Origin: Oscillospiraceae bacterium
GTDB lineage: Bacteria > Bacillota > Clostridia > Oscillospirales > Oscillospiraceae
Assembly: GCA_017445875.1 (NCBI GenBank)
Contig: JAFSRZ010000048.1
Coordinates: 1-64,000 of the forward strand
Direction of reading: 5' to 3'
DNA length: 64,000 nucleotides
The notes beneath the pieces are model-generated. The model was not told the DNA's origin, ran no database searches, and saw only the letters and a list, made by a program, of their open reading frames with translations. Each line of letters starts with the position of its first letter. The stretch's first letter is position 1. Below, piece after piece: positions 1 through 8,917 of this stretch. The translations under genes were made by a program, and so were the position numbers.

Positions 1-34
1 CCGGCTGTTGCGCCAGTTTGACTTTTGATTTCAT
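1..34 (-). CDS. Start of a further gene in the pilus operon (partial)
   Basis: On the minus strand an ATG at 34 follows an AGGAG-type ribosome binding site and opens a frame of only 11 codons (MKSKVKLAQQP) before the window edge. It lies 128 bases beyond pilO in the same direction, so it is probably the next gene of the pilus operon. Too little is visible to name it; a pilin or pilus assembly protein is possible from position only. Confidence 0.45.
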   Translation of the reverse strand, partial: MKSKVKLAQQP

Positions 35-140
35 ACTCTCCATCTCCTGCCCGCAAACGTCTGTTTTTGGGGGTAAGGGGGTGTTATGCCCAAACAGCGA
101 TTTCTCGGAGACAATGTTTCATAGTAAAAAGTTATGCCGA

Positions 141-154
141 CCCGCCGAAGCGGG
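141..154 (-). other. GC-rich hairpin after pilO
   Basis: CCCGC-TTCG-GCGGG forms a 5-bp stem with a TTCG tetraloop just past the pilO stop. A run of five T on the minus strand follows about ten bases later, so it may be a weak terminator, an attenuator or a processing site between pilO and the next gene. No experimental basis is available. Confidence 0.35.
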
Positions 155-161
155 GGTTTTG

Positions 162-785
162 TCAGCGATTCGCGGTTTTTGCGGCGGCGGCGGCTTGCTG
201 TTCCTGCTGCTGGATAAGTTCGGCAAGCACGGCGTCTAGCACGGCGTCCACCTTGGTTTCGTAGAAGGTGCCGTTGGCCTTGAAGCTGACAATTCTGCCG
301 CTTTCCTTGTCCACGCCGCTGCACTCCACGTCCCCAATCAGACAGCGGACGCGGCTGGCCGACAAACGCGTGAAAATCCCCTTTGCGGTCTCGAAATCCG
401 GTGCCGTGAACGAAAATTGAAAGCCCCGGCGAATCTGGTTTCTTTCCAGCGTGATTTTGTCAAAGGCCAGCGCGTATTTGTCCGAAACGGTCAGAATGTC
501 GTTGAGAATGTGCAATTCGGTTTCACTCTGGTTGTAACTGGGCATAGCCTGCCGGAGTTCCCTTGCCTGCCGGAGTTCCTCCGCCATGTTCTGGTAGTCG
601 CTGATACGGATATTGATATCATTCAATTTCAGTTGCAGGGCGTCGCGTTCGGCGTGAGCCTCCTCAATGCCGCGCCGGATTGGCTGGTCAATGAAGTAAT
701 AGTAGCCCAAGCCCATCAGAAACAGTACCAGTACCAGAAGAATCAGCTTTTCGACGGTGGTAAAGTCACGGGTTAGAAGTCTCAA
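162..785 (-). CDS. pilO: Type IV pilus inner-membrane assembly protein, PilO-like
   Basis: A 207-residue protein with a short cytoplasmic N terminus, one membrane helix at about residues 14-32, a coiled-coil stretch (about 38-75) and a small alpha/beta periplasmic-type domain. This is the architecture of PilO, which pairs with PilN in the alignment complex linking the pilus motor to the envelope. The start is a TTG at 785, preceded at 8 bases by AGGAGGT; it lies inside the last codons of pilN, so translation is probably coupled. The C terminus is Gln/Ala-rich. The call rests on architecture and on position after pilM and pilN, since PilO sequences diverge strongly. Confidence 0.75.
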   Translation of the reverse strand: MRLLTRDFTTVEKLILLVLVLFLMGLGYYYFIDQPIRRGIEEAHAERDALQLKLNDINIRISDYQNMAEELRQARELRQAMPSYNQSETELHILNDILTVSDKYALAFDKITLERNQIRRGFQFSFTAPDFETAKGIFTRLSASRVRCLIGDVECSGVDKESGRIVSFKANGTFYETKVDAVLDAVLAELIQQQEQQAAAAAKTANR

Positions 786-1530
786 GGACGCTACCTCCTT
801 CCTGTTGACTGGCTTCCGCTTCGGCGGCGGCCTTTTGTGCTTCCTCGGCGGCCTTGGCCTCGTCGCGGATAGTGGACGCGTTTTTGAAAGTAATACTCAC
901 TTCGGCGGTAATGGTTTCGGACGTGGAGATATTCTCCGTGGAGGAAACCGTCGTGGAGGCCGTGACAATACTGCAACTGGATACCGCCGGGGACGCCTGT
1001 AACTGTGCGACCATGTCCGTGACTTCGGTCAGTGTGTTACTGCTGATGTGAATGGAGAGTGTATTTTCATGGAGTGTCCACGCGTCGAGGGGCGCGACGG
1101 GCAAAATAATCTGCTGTACGGTCTCCATGACGGTCACGCGGCTGATACGCTCCCGCTCCTCGGTACTCATGTCGGAAATGGTATAGTGTGCGTAGTCTAT
1201 GGAGATGTCCGCGAAATTGTCATACTGCGCCTGTTTCTCGCGTATTTCGTTCTGAATCGCGTACACCTCCGCACGTGCGGCGTTGAGTTCGGCGAAGCGG
1301 TCAAGCACGGCTACTTTGCTGATAAGTCCGGCAAGTACGATAATCAGCATAATGGACGGTATCGCAATGCGCCAGTCAATGGGCTTTTCGCCGACAGTGG
1401 CAAAGTTAATGGCGCGTTTGACGGGCATGTGTCCGTAGGCCAGTTTCCATTTGAGTACGGGACGCGTGTCCCCGTTCCCGCCGGGCGGGGCGTCCACGCC
1501 CAGCGGTTTTTTCAACAGACTTAAAACCAT
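766..1530 (-). CDS. pilN: Type IV pilus assembly protein, PilN-like
   Basis: A 254-residue protein: a cytoplasmic N-terminal segment of about 60 residues, one membrane helix (IPSIMLIIVLAGLI), a coiled coil, then an extracytoplasmic domain. It ends in an Ala/Glu/Gln-rich tail. PilN contacts PilM through its cytoplasmic tail and PilO through the outer domain. The ATG at 1530 is chosen because AAAGGAGAG precedes it; the frame could extend to 1596, but that would overlap the end of pilM and has no good ribosome binding site. It overlaps pilO by 20 bases. The N-terminal cytoplasmic part is longer than in many PilN proteins. Confidence 0.75.
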   Translation of the reverse strand: MVLSLLKKPLGVDAPPGGNGDTRPVLKWKLAYGHMPVKRAINFATVGEKPIDWRIAIPSIMLIIVLAGLISKVAVLDRFAELNAARAEVYAIQNEIREKQAQYDNFADISIDYAHYTISDMSTEERERISRVTVMETVQQIILPVAPLDAWTLHENTLSIHISSNTLTEVTDMVAQLQASPAVSSCSIVTASTTVSSTENISTSETITAEVSITFKNASTIRDEAKAAEEAQKAAAEAEASQQEGGSVLETSNP

Positions 1531-1567
1531 TATCAAGCTCTCCTTTCCTGTCAATATTTCCGGGGGG

Positions 1568-2641
1568 TCACTCCATGGTGATTCCGATAGATTCAATGTA
1601 CTGGTAGCAGTCGGGGATTCTGTCGCCGCCGGGCGTGAGGGAGGCGGCCTGATGAATGTTCATATCGAGCGTCTCCCGGATAACCTCCTGCAACGGCACA
1701 ATCACCGCGCCGCCGCCGCAGAGCCACACGTCGCTGACTTCGCTGTCCGGGTTGCTGAAGCGGTAGAAGTTGAGCGCCCGCATGAGTTCCACGGCGAGAT
1801 TGTTGTAGGCGTTGACACAGGCTTCCTGATTCTGACAGCCTTCGTAATTCGTCAACAGGTACGTGTGCGCAAGGTGGGTATCCACGTCCATGGCGTCGGC
1901 TATGGCCTCGTCGAGTACGGACAGCCCCGTTTCGAGTACACGCGTGACAATGTGCCGGTCTCCCCGGAACATGTACATACGGATACTCTGAAAGCCCAAG
2001 TCAAGCAGACAATATTCCTGTTCTTGCGTATGTCCGCCGATTTTCTCGGCGTGGCGAATCAGGGAAATGTAGGCGCACAGCGCCGGGGCGGCCTTGACTA
2101 ATTTTAATCCGGCCTTGCGTAAAATATGTTTCATGTCGTTGAGTACGTCCGTCTGGACGGCGGATAACATGAGTTCCATAACCGGCGCGTGGTCGTCGGA
2201 GGCGGCTTCGCGTTCGCGCTCGATATCCTCCGGCGTGGAGAGCATCGCGTAGTCGAATACATAGCTTTTCAGTTCGTCCGTGATGTAGTCGTTGAACTCG
2301 TACGGGATGTTAATCATGAGCTGTTCGGCGGACATCAGCGGCATGGAAACTTCCCGGATATAGGATGTTTCGTTGGAGAGTACCACGGCGGCGTTGGTGA
2401 CGTGGCGCATACCGTTCTCTTTGAGTGTCTGCCTGATGAACTCGCCCATAGCTTCGGGTGACGTGACGCGGCCTTCCCGGAGCAGATTCTTCGGCATGGG
2501 CGCGGACGCGACTTTCCGCACCGACGAACCCCGGCAAAGCGCAAGTTTCAAGGTATCGTAACCCATGTCGATACCGACCAGCACTTTAGGGAGTTTGGGC
2601 ATGGGGGGCATTTTGGGCATTTTCGGAAAAGCGGCGGGCAT
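1568..2641 (-). CDS. pilM: Type IV pilus assembly ATPase-fold protein PilM
   Basis: A 357-residue actin/FtsA-fold protein. The phosphate-1 loop is visible as GIDMGYDTLKLAL, and a second nucleotide-contacting segment as LLDLGFQSIRMYMF; a CGGGA motif near the C terminus fits the adenosine loop. PilM is the cytoplasmic partner of PilN. The ATG at 2641 follows TTGGAG at 8 bases; GTG and TTG codons just upstream are less likely. An unusual feature is the Met/Pro/Lys-rich N-terminal leader (FPKMPKMPPMPKLPK) ahead of the first strand, which is not typical of PilM and may be a flexible tether. Confidence 0.85.
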   Translation of the reverse strand: MPAAFPKMPKMPPMPKLPKVLVGIDMGYDTLKLALCRGSSVRKVASAPMPKNLLREGRVTSPEAMGEFIRQTLKENGMRHVTNAAVVLSNETSYIREVSMPLMSAEQLMINIPYEFNDYITDELKSYVFDYAMLSTPEDIEREREAASDDHAPVMELMLSAVQTDVLNDMKHILRKAGLKLVKAAPALCAYISLIRHAEKIGGHTQEQEYCLLDLGFQSIRMYMFRGDRHIVTRVLETGLSVLDEAIADAMDVDTHLAHTYLLTNYEGCQNQEACVNAYNNLAVELMRALNFYRFSNPDSEVSDVWLCGGGAVIVPLQEVIRETLDMNIHQAASLTPGGDRIPDCYQYIESIGITME

Positions 2642-2662
2642 TGTCAACACTCCAATCTGTTA

Positions 2663-3448
2663 CTACATTCCCAGCAGGCCGGCATACCACGCCGTCAGGC
2701 CTTGCCCGTACAGAAGCATGAACGCACACGCGGCGGAAATCGCCGGGCCGAACGGGAACGGCTTCCCCTTGCCGTTGCGCGTGGCGGCGGCGAAAAACAG
2801 TCCGAGTACGCACGAGAACAGCAACGCGAACATGGACGCAATCCCGCCGAGATACAGCCCCATCACGGCGAACAGTTTGATATCTCCGCCGCCGAGGGAT
2901 TCCTTTTGCAAAACTTTGTCCATGACCAGCGAGACAGCGAGTGTCGCGCCGCCGTAGCCCAGCCCCGCGAGAATGTGCGTGACGGCGTTGTCGCCCGTCC
3001 ACGGCAGAGTGACCAGCCAGACCAGCGCGGACAAAAGCAGACAGCCATCGGGAATCAGGAAGCAGTCCAAGTCCACCAGCGACAGGCAGAACAGACAGCA
3101 GAGAAAGACATAGTTCCGCAGACACAGCACGGAGAAGTCGAAGCGCAACAGACACAGCACCGTCAGCACGGCAAAGGCGCATTCCGTGAGCATGTAGCGC
3201 GGGGAAATACGTGTGCCGCAGTGGCGGCAGCGTCCGCGCAGGAACAGCCAACTGAATACCGGCACGAGGTCAGGCACACCGAGGATATGTCCGCACACCG
3301 GACAATGACTCCGGCCTTTCAGGAAGGATTCATTGTGGGCAATCCGCCACGCGGCGCAGTTCAGAAACGAACCCATACACGCCCCGAATATCCCCGCTAA
3401 AAAACAATAGTAATACAAGAGAGTTTTCGACATATATATGCTGAACAT
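2663..3448 (-). CDS. pilD: Prepilin leader peptidase / N-methyltransferase
   Basis: A 261-residue polytopic membrane aspartyl protease of the type IV prepilin peptidase family (A24). It has the N-terminal GSFLN segment, the two CxxC pairs of the zinc-bound methylation domain (CPVC, CRHC) and the two catalytic aspartates, in VDLD...IPD and in the GGGD motif. It would cleave the class III leader of pilins at the cytoplasmic face and N-methylate the new N terminus. The full-length family form is present. It lies between the pilin-like gene and pilM and is the only such peptidase in the window. Confidence 0.93.
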   Translation of the reverse strand: MFSIYMSKTLLYYYCFLAGIFGACMGSFLNCAAWRIAHNESFLKGRSHCPVCGHILGVPDLVPVFSWLFLRGRCRHCGTRISPRYMLTECAFAVLTVLCLLRFDFSVLCLRNYVFLCCLFCLSLVDLDCFLIPDGCLLLSALVWLVTLPWTGDNAVTHILAGLGYGGATLAVSLVMDKVLQKESLGGGDIKLFAVMGLYLGGIASMFALLFSCVLGLFFAAATRNGKGKPFPFGPAISAACAFMLLYGQGLTAWYAGLLGM

Positions 3449-3473
3449 CCCGATTTCCCGCCTTTTTCCGGCA

Positions 3474-4193
3474 TTAACCGTTTTCCCACGCGTCGCCGCT
3501 CCAGCCTTTCGTGTACTTCCACAGGGACGCGTGATTTTCGTCGGCGTATCCGAAATACCACATGTCGCCCTCTTTCAGGTTGGACAGGTCAATATTTTCC
3601 GTCCGCTCGACCGCTTCCCGCGCTTCCGCGTCGCCCACAAGAGCGTAATAGCACACAGTCCCCTTGCGTTCAATGTCCGATTTCGTCCCGAACATCAAGC
3701 CGGGGTCGGCGTCGACGCGCTGACAGGTTACTTTTTTCCCGTTCAGGGGGACTTTTATTTTTTTGGCGGACGCGTCAGCGGTTTTCAAAGCCCCTAACAG
3801 GCGGCTCATGACCGCGCCCGAACAAAGCCGGACACGTTCGCGGGTGTCGGTGTCGTGCAGGCCGCAGACAACCTTGTAGGCCAAAATACCATCCTGCCGG
3901 ACGATGAAATAGTCCCCGCCGCCCGGACAGAGGTTGTCGCGCTCATAGCGGCTCTTGTCCACGATAGCCGCCGCTTCCTGTACGCTCATGCTCCAGTCGT
4001 TGAACAGATATTCGACCGCCATCATATCCTGTGCCTTGTCCAGCGCGAACGTACAGCCGACACGCTCCGCGTTGTACCGGGACTTCTGATACGCCGGGAA
4101 TGCAACCAGAATCAGCATGACCGCGACCAGTCCAAGCAGAATCGCCACAAGGCGGTTGACGCCGCCGCGACTGTCCAAGTGTTTCCGTTTCAT
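3474..4193 (-). CDS. Pilin-like protein with an unusual class III leader
   Basis: A 239-residue protein with a short basic leader (MKRKHLDSRGG) followed by one hydrophobic helix (NRLVAILLGLVAVMLILVAF) and a soluble domain. The layout resembles a type IV prepilin with the processing site at Gly10 or Gly11. The nearly invariant Glu at mature position 5 is missing: Leu or Val is there instead, as in some minor pilins that cap the fibre tip. The soluble domain has five cysteines and no recognised fold. It sits between pilC and pilD. It may be a minor pilin, or a membrane protein that only resembles one; no canonical major pilin is visible in this cluster. Confidence 0.55.
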   Translation of the reverse strand: MKRKHLDSRGGVNRLVAILLGLVAVMLILVAFPAYQKSRYNAERVGCTFALDKAQDMMAVEYLFNDWSMSVQEAAAIVDKSRYERDNLCPGGGDYFIVRQDGILAYKVVCGLHDTDTRERVRLCSGAVMSRLLGALKTADASAKKIKVPLNGKKVTCQRVDADPGLMFGTKSDIERKGTVCYYALVGDAEAREAVERTENIDLSNLKEGDMWYFGYADENHASLWKYTKGWSGDAWENG

Positions 4194-4307
4194 GACGCCG
4201 CCCCGCTCCTTTCCGTTATGATACCCCCGCCGGACGCCGTTTGCAAGGCGTTTCCGGTGACAATTCCGTGACAGTTTTTCGTAAGAAAACCCACTTCCGT
4301 GACAGCT

Positions 4308-5528
4308 TTACATAATGTCGTACATGGTGAACATGGTATAGTAAATCGTGCCGACAATGCCGCCCGCCACAATCGCCAGAAAGACTAACATTGCCGGTTC
4401 GAGTTTCTCCAACGCGGCTTGAATCGCCATTTCGAGTTCCGCGTCATAGTACAGGGCAATCGTGTCAAGCGTGGATGTCAATTCGCCGGTTTCCTCCCCG
4501 ACGCCGGTCATGTCAATGAGGATATCGGGCAGAACCTGATTTTCCCGCATGGACGCCGCGAGGGCGTGTCCCTCCTCCAGACGGGCGGAAAGTTTCCCGG
4601 TTTCCGTGGAAACAAAATAGTTGTCCAGCGTCTTGGCGGTAATCGAAACCGCCTTGTTCATGGTCAGGCCGGAGTCAAGCAGTGTCGTCATGGAGTTGGC
4701 GAACTGGCTCGCGGCGTTGAGTTCGGCGATGTTGCCCAGTACCGGGAGTTTCAACTGTCCCTTGGCTAACAGCATACGCCCGTTTTCGGTGTGGGACATA
4801 ACCTGATAAATAAGCACGATAACCGCGATAATGGCAAGGATAATCATATAGCGGTAGACAAAGAAATCCGAAATGCCAATCAGGATTTTTGTTGCAAGCG
4901 GGAGTTCGTGTCCCTCCTCCGCGAAAACGTCCATAAACGTGGGGATAACCTTTATCATGATAATGGCTACCACGACAACGGCTATCATCAGTACGAACAT
5001 CGGATAGGACATGGCGCTCTTGACCTTGTTCGCCATTTTCATTTGTTTGTCGAAATGGCGGTACATGGTGTCGAAAGAGCGGTCAAGGTTGCCGGATTCC
5101 TCCCCGGCGCGGAGTGTCTCCACGAACGTGACAGGCAGGATTTTCGCGCCGTGTTCCTCGAAGGCCGCCGACAGAGACCGCCCGCCCTCCACGTCAATGG
5201 CGATTTGCTTCAACATTTTTTTCAGGACTTTGTCGGTGGTCTTGTCGGCAATAAGCTGTACTGTGCGCACGATTGGCACGCCCGATTTCAGAATAATGGC
5301 GAACTGACTGCACATGACAATGAACGCCTTTTTATTCAGGCGGTTGCCGCCGACTTCCATATTGAGCAGTCCCATGGACTGCTTTTTGTCGTCGACGGGC
5401 TTGATTTTCAGGATGACGCCGTAATTTTCCTTGACATGCGCGGCGGCGTCAAGTTCGTTGTAGCCCTCAATCAGCCCCGTGACGCGTTCGCCGCTCCGCG
5501 AGAGCGCCACATACTTGAAATGTGCCAT
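4308..5528 (-). CDS. pilC: Type IV pilus inner-membrane platform protein PilC
   Basis: A 406-residue protein with the duplicated T2SF (GspF/PilC) domain: a first copy at about residues 68-190 and a second at about 270-395, each followed by membrane helices. The family signatures FVETLRAGEESGNLD and MTGVGEETGELTSTL are clear. PilC is the membrane platform on which the PilB and PilT motors act. Start ATG at 5528 follows AAGGAGG. Full length. It lies between pilT and the pilin-like gene. Confidence 0.93.
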   Translation of the reverse strand: MAHFKYVALSRSGERVTGLIEGYNELDAAAHVKENYGVILKIKPVDDKKQSMGLLNMEVGGNRLNKKAFIVMCSQFAIILKSGVPIVRTVQLIADKTTDKVLKKMLKQIAIDVEGGRSLSAAFEEHGAKILPVTFVETLRAGEESGNLDRSFDTMYRHFDKQMKMANKVKSAMSYPMFVLMIAVVVVAIIMIKVIPTFMDVFAEEGHELPLATKILIGISDFFVYRYMIILAIIAVIVLIYQVMSHTENGRMLLAKGQLKLPVLGNIAELNAASQFANSMTTLLDSGLTMNKAVSITAKTLDNYFVSTETGKLSARLEEGHALAASMRENQVLPDILIDMTGVGEETGELTSTLDTIALYYDAELEMAIQAALEKLEPAMLVFLAIVAGGIVGTIYYTMFTMYDIM

Positions 5529-5629
5529 GGATACCGCCTCCTTTACATGGTAAATATACGTCTACCCCTCCCCATATGCAATCTATACAAATGGGGAGGG
5601 CTTTCTTTGTGCATAATGTCCGGTTTCTG

Positions 5630-6676
5630 TCAGCAGTTTTTGCGGACGTAATCGGCGTTATGGGCGTAGTGTACCGCCATTTCCTTGGTAATCTGTCCGC
5701 CGCGCACCAGACGCAGTAAGGCTTGGTCCATGGTCTGTCCGCCGATTGCGGCGGATGTGGCGACGGCGTTGGCGATTTGCGGCGTATTCCCGGCGCGGAT
5801 GAGGTTCCGTATTGCGTCCGTGACAATCATCAGTTCACACGCTAAAGCGCGTCCGCCGCCCTTCTTGGGAATCAGTTGCTGTGTCAGAACCGCCATAAGC
5901 GTCATGGAGAGCTGTAAACGAATCTGTGTCTGTGCGTCGGCGGGGAATACCTGTACCATACGGTCAATGGAGTCGGCGGCGCTTCCGGTGTGCAGGGTGC
6001 CGAAAACAAGGTGTCCGGTTTCGGCGGCGGTGATGGCGGTCTCAATGGTGTCGCGGTCGCGCATTTCGCCGATGAGTATCACGTTCGGGTCCTCGCGGAG
6101 ACTGGCGCGCAGGCCTTCCGCGAAACTCGCCGTATCCTTGCCCACTTCCCGCTGATTGATGGCGCACAAGTCCGGCTTGTAGATGTACTCTACCGGGTCT
6201 TCCAGCGTCACAATATGGCTCCGGTAGTGGTGATTGATGGAATCTAAAAGCGCGGCAAGGGTTGTCGACTTGCCCGAACCCGTTTCGCCCGTGACAAGCA
6301 CAATGCCCTTGTGCAAGTCCGTGAGTTTCAGAACCGCCGGCGGGACGCCGATACTTTCCAGTTGCGGAATAGATTCCCGCAACAGTCGCAGTGCCAGCGA
6401 CGGGCAGCCCTGTTGCTTGAACAGGTGAATACGGCACCGGTTCCCGGCGTACGTACCCGCGCCGTCGAACTCGCCGACTTCATCGAAGCGCTTGTAACCC
6501 TCCTCCCCGGCCAGATACCGCGCAATCGCTACACAGTCGTCATGGGTCATGATTTCGGTGTCCATGTCCTGTATCTGTCCGCTCAGGCGGTACTTGGGCG
6601 GCAGTCCCTCAATGACATGCACATCCGACGCGCCGTCGTGTTTCGCCTTGGCTACCAGTTCTTCCACGGTCATCAT
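5630..6676 (-). CDS. pilT: Type IV pilus retraction ATPase PilT
   Basis: A 348-residue hexameric AAA-type secretion ATPase. Visible motifs are Walker A GETGSGKST, the Asp box and Walker B region (ILIGEMRD), the His box (GTLHTGSA) and the PilT-specific AIRNLIR signature near the C terminus, which is required for retraction. Length is normal for PilT. It powers pilus disassembly, giving twitching motility and DNA uptake. The start has AAGGAG upstream. It is separated from pilB by a copy of repeat family A, so the repeat lies inside the operon. Confidence 0.95.
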   Translation of the reverse strand: MMTVEELVAKAKHDGASDVHVIEGLPPKYRLSGQIQDMDTEIMTHDDCVAIARYLAGEEGYKRFDEVGEFDGAGTYAGNRCRIHLFKQQGCPSLALRLLRESIPQLESIGVPPAVLKLTDLHKGIVLVTGETGSGKSTTLAALLDSINHHYRSHIVTLEDPVEYIYKPDLCAINQREVGKDTASFAEGLRASLREDPNVILIGEMRDRDTIETAITAAETGHLVFGTLHTGSAADSIDRMVQVFPADAQTQIRLQLSMTLMAVLTQQLIPKKGGGRALACELMIVTDAIRNLIRAGNTPQIANAVATSAAIGGQTMDQALLRLVRGGQITKEMAVHYAHNADYVRKNC

Positions 6677-6737
6677 AATTGTTTTCTCCTTCCGTTGTTA
6701 GCGCGGGAATATGTTTAAGTTATGCGGTTGTGTCTCT

Positions 6738-6854
6738 CGCCCTCCCCCTTTGGGGGAGGGTGGCGCGTCAGCGCCGGGTGGGGGTAACGTTCCCCCCTCT
6801 GTCGCCTTACGGCGACATCTCCCCCCAAAGGGGGGCGACAAGAGCGCGTCAACC
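6738..6854 (+). repeat. Repeat family A copy A1, inside the pil operon
   Basis: About 117 bases containing the modules seen in all family A copies: a CCTCCCC/GGGGAGG hairpin, TGGCGCGTCAGCGCCG, the hairpin TGTCGCCTTACGGCGACA, the hairpin CCCCCCAAAGGGGGG and the end GAGCGCGTCAACCG. It fills the gap between pilB and pilT. The terminal inverted repeats are worn down compared with copies at 15131 and 58146; only CGGTTG and CAACCG remain. Confidence 0.8.
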
Positions 6855-6868
6855 GATTCGGCAATATA

Positions 6869-8578
6869 TCACACATCCTCGTTGACCACGCGGAGGACTT
6901 CCGAACTGCTGGTGGTGCCGTCCAGCACAAGCCGTACGCCGTTCTGAAGCATGGAGACAAAGCCGCTTTCCGGGCGCTTCAACTCCTGTTCGATGGCGTT
7001 CCGGCCTCGTTCCTCATAGATAAGTGTCCGCACACGCGGCGTAATGATGAGAATCTCAAAAATGGCGATTCGCCCCCGGTAGCCGGTGTTAAAGCATTCC
7101 GGACAGCCCGTGCCGCGGTAAAATTTCAGGTCTTTGCGTCCGGGAATGCCTAACTGCCGGAGTTCGTTATCGTCGGGGGTGTAGGCCTTGCGGCAGTGCG
7201 GACACACCCGACGCACAAGCCGCTGAGAAATCACGCCGCGCAGTGCCGCCGAAATGACATACGGTTCCGAGCCGATATCGCGCAAGCGGTCAATCGCGCC
7301 TACGGCGTCATTGGTGTGGATGGTCGAAAGCACAACGTGTCCGGTGATAGCGGAACGGAGCGCAATATCGGCGGTCTCGCCGTCGCGGATTTCGCCCACG
7401 GCGATAATGTCCGGGTCCTGCCGCAGAATGGCGCGTAAGCCGTTGGCAAAGGTCATGTTGGTTTTCTCGTTAATCTGTACTTGGTTGATACCCTCGATGT
7501 TATATTCCACGGGGTCTTCCAGCGTCACGAGATTGACTTCTTTCGTGTTGAGTTCGTTAATGATACCGTACATCGTGGTACTTTTGCCGCTTCCGGTGGG
7601 GCCGACAATCAGAATGACACCGTTTGGAATTTTCAACAGTTCCTCATAGTGTACCAAGTCCGGCCCCGAAAGCCCCATGGCCTCCCGCGTGACGTAGCCG
7701 CCGGATTTGTCCAGCAACCGGAGTACGATTTTCTCCCCGAATACCGTCGGGAGCGTCGACACACGCAAGTCAACGGCTTTTTCCTTCATCTGCACGTTGA
7801 AACGCCCGTCCTGCGGGACGCGCCGTTCGGCAATGTCCATGGCGCTCATAATCTTGATACGGGAAATCACGGAGCTTTGAATATCCTTCGGCACCGTCAA
7901 AATCTCCTGCATAACGCCGTCGATACGCATTCGGACATACAAACCGCTTTCACGGGGTTCTATGTGAATGTCGCTGGCGCGTTCCTGAATGGCGCGTTCA
8001 ATCATCGAGTTGACAAGCCGGATTGTCGGGGCGCTGTTGACGGAATCATCCCCCAACTGCGTCGTAACAAAATTCAAGTCCGTTGTGGGGGAGGTCTCGC
8101 CACTGGCGGCGGCTTCGCGCTTCATGTCCTCAATGGCCTTGGCGGCGTTCTCGTTGCTGTACAGAATCTGTATCGCGTGGTCAATGCCCGCCGCCGTCGC
8201 CACCATCGGGACAATTTTCTTTCGGACGGCCTTCCGCACTTCCTCAATGGCGATAAAGTTCATGGGGTCGCTCATGGCAAGATACAATTCGTCCTTGACC
8301 ATGCGCACGGGGACAACTTGGTGTTGCCGGGCGAGATTCTTCGGCATGGCCTGTGCCAGTTCGGTGGGAATCGGGTAACGGGTCAGGTCGATGAACTCAA
8401 TGCCCAACTGCATTTGCATGGCCTCAATGAGCTGTGTTTCCGTAATGATTCCGTTGGAAATCAGCACCGTACCGAGACGGTCACGGGTACCCTTTTGGAG
8501 GTCGAGACCCCGCTGTAATTCTTCCTCGCTCAGCGTCCCCGCCGCTAACAGGAGTTCGCCCAGACGTTTGTAAGCCAT
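6869..8578 (-). CDS. pilB: Type IV pilus extension ATPase PilB
   Basis: A 569-residue GspE/PilB family ATPase. Two N-terminal MshEN (GspE-N) segments come first (about residues 1-140), then the ATPase core with Walker A GPTGSGKST, Walker B AVGEIRD and the His box STIHTND, and then the tetracysteine zinc motif (CPHC...CPEC) typical of extension ATPases. It drives pilin polymerisation and is the first gene of the pil operon. MshEN domains bind c-di-GMP in several relatives; whether these do is not decidable here, although a GGDEF protein is encoded at 34-36 kb. Confidence 0.95.
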   Translation of the reverse strand: MAYKRLGELLLAAGTLSEEELQRGLDLQKGTRDRLGTVLISNGIITETQLIEAMQMQLGIEFIDLTRYPIPTELAQAMPKNLARQHQVVPVRMVKDELYLAMSDPMNFIAIEEVRKAVRKKIVPMVATAAGIDHAIQILYSNENAAKAIEDMKREAAASGETSPTTDLNFVTTQLGDDSVNSAPTIRLVNSMIERAIQERASDIHIEPRESGLYVRMRIDGVMQEILTVPKDIQSSVISRIKIMSAMDIAERRVPQDGRFNVQMKEKAVDLRVSTLPTVFGEKIVLRLLDKSGGYVTREAMGLSGPDLVHYEELLKIPNGVILIVGPTGSGKSTTMYGIINELNTKEVNLVTLEDPVEYNIEGINQVQINEKTNMTFANGLRAILRQDPDIIAVGEIRDGETADIALRSAITGHVVLSTIHTNDAVGAIDRLRDIGSEPYVISAALRGVISQRLVRRVCPHCRKAYTPDDNELRQLGIPGRKDLKFYRGTGCPECFNTGYRGRIAIFEILIITPRVRTLIYEERGRNAIEQELKRPESGFVSMLQNGVRLVLDGTTSSSEVLRVVNEDV

Positions 8579-8917
8579 ATGTCCGCCTCTTTCTGTAAAA
8601 AATCCGCGTATTCGACAGAGGTTCTATAAGGGAAGGCCCGTTTTGCTTCCGAACCTGTTGATAATAAAATCCCTTTTTATAAAATACACCATTTCGCCCG
8701 GAAAAGCAAGTCCCGCGCCCGCGTTTTCTGATATCGTGAAATCTCTTTCTCCGGTGATTTTTGCCGCAAGACGGGCTGTTTTCCCGGTTTCGGGAAACAT
8801 TTTCCACAAAAAACGCAAATCCGCCTGAAAAAAATTCACAATTTCGTCACATTTTCCGGGCGTATAATCGCGGCAAAATGACGCATATTCTGTATGAAAG
8901 AGGCGGAGGGATGTCAA
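8579..8917. other. Divergent intergenic region between pilB and tspO
   Basis: A 339-base region without a convincing gene. For tspO there is a perfect TATAAT at 8863-8868 but no good -35. For pilB on the minus strand the best candidate is TTGCTT, 17 bases, TATTTT near 8690-8715, which is weak. I looked for c-di-GMP riboswitch signatures upstream of pilB and saw none. The sequence is A/T-richer than the genes on either side. Confidence 0.5.

Noticed and set aside
8579..8917. c-di-GMP riboswitch upstream of pilB
   Set aside because: No conserved GEMM core sequence found in either orientation.
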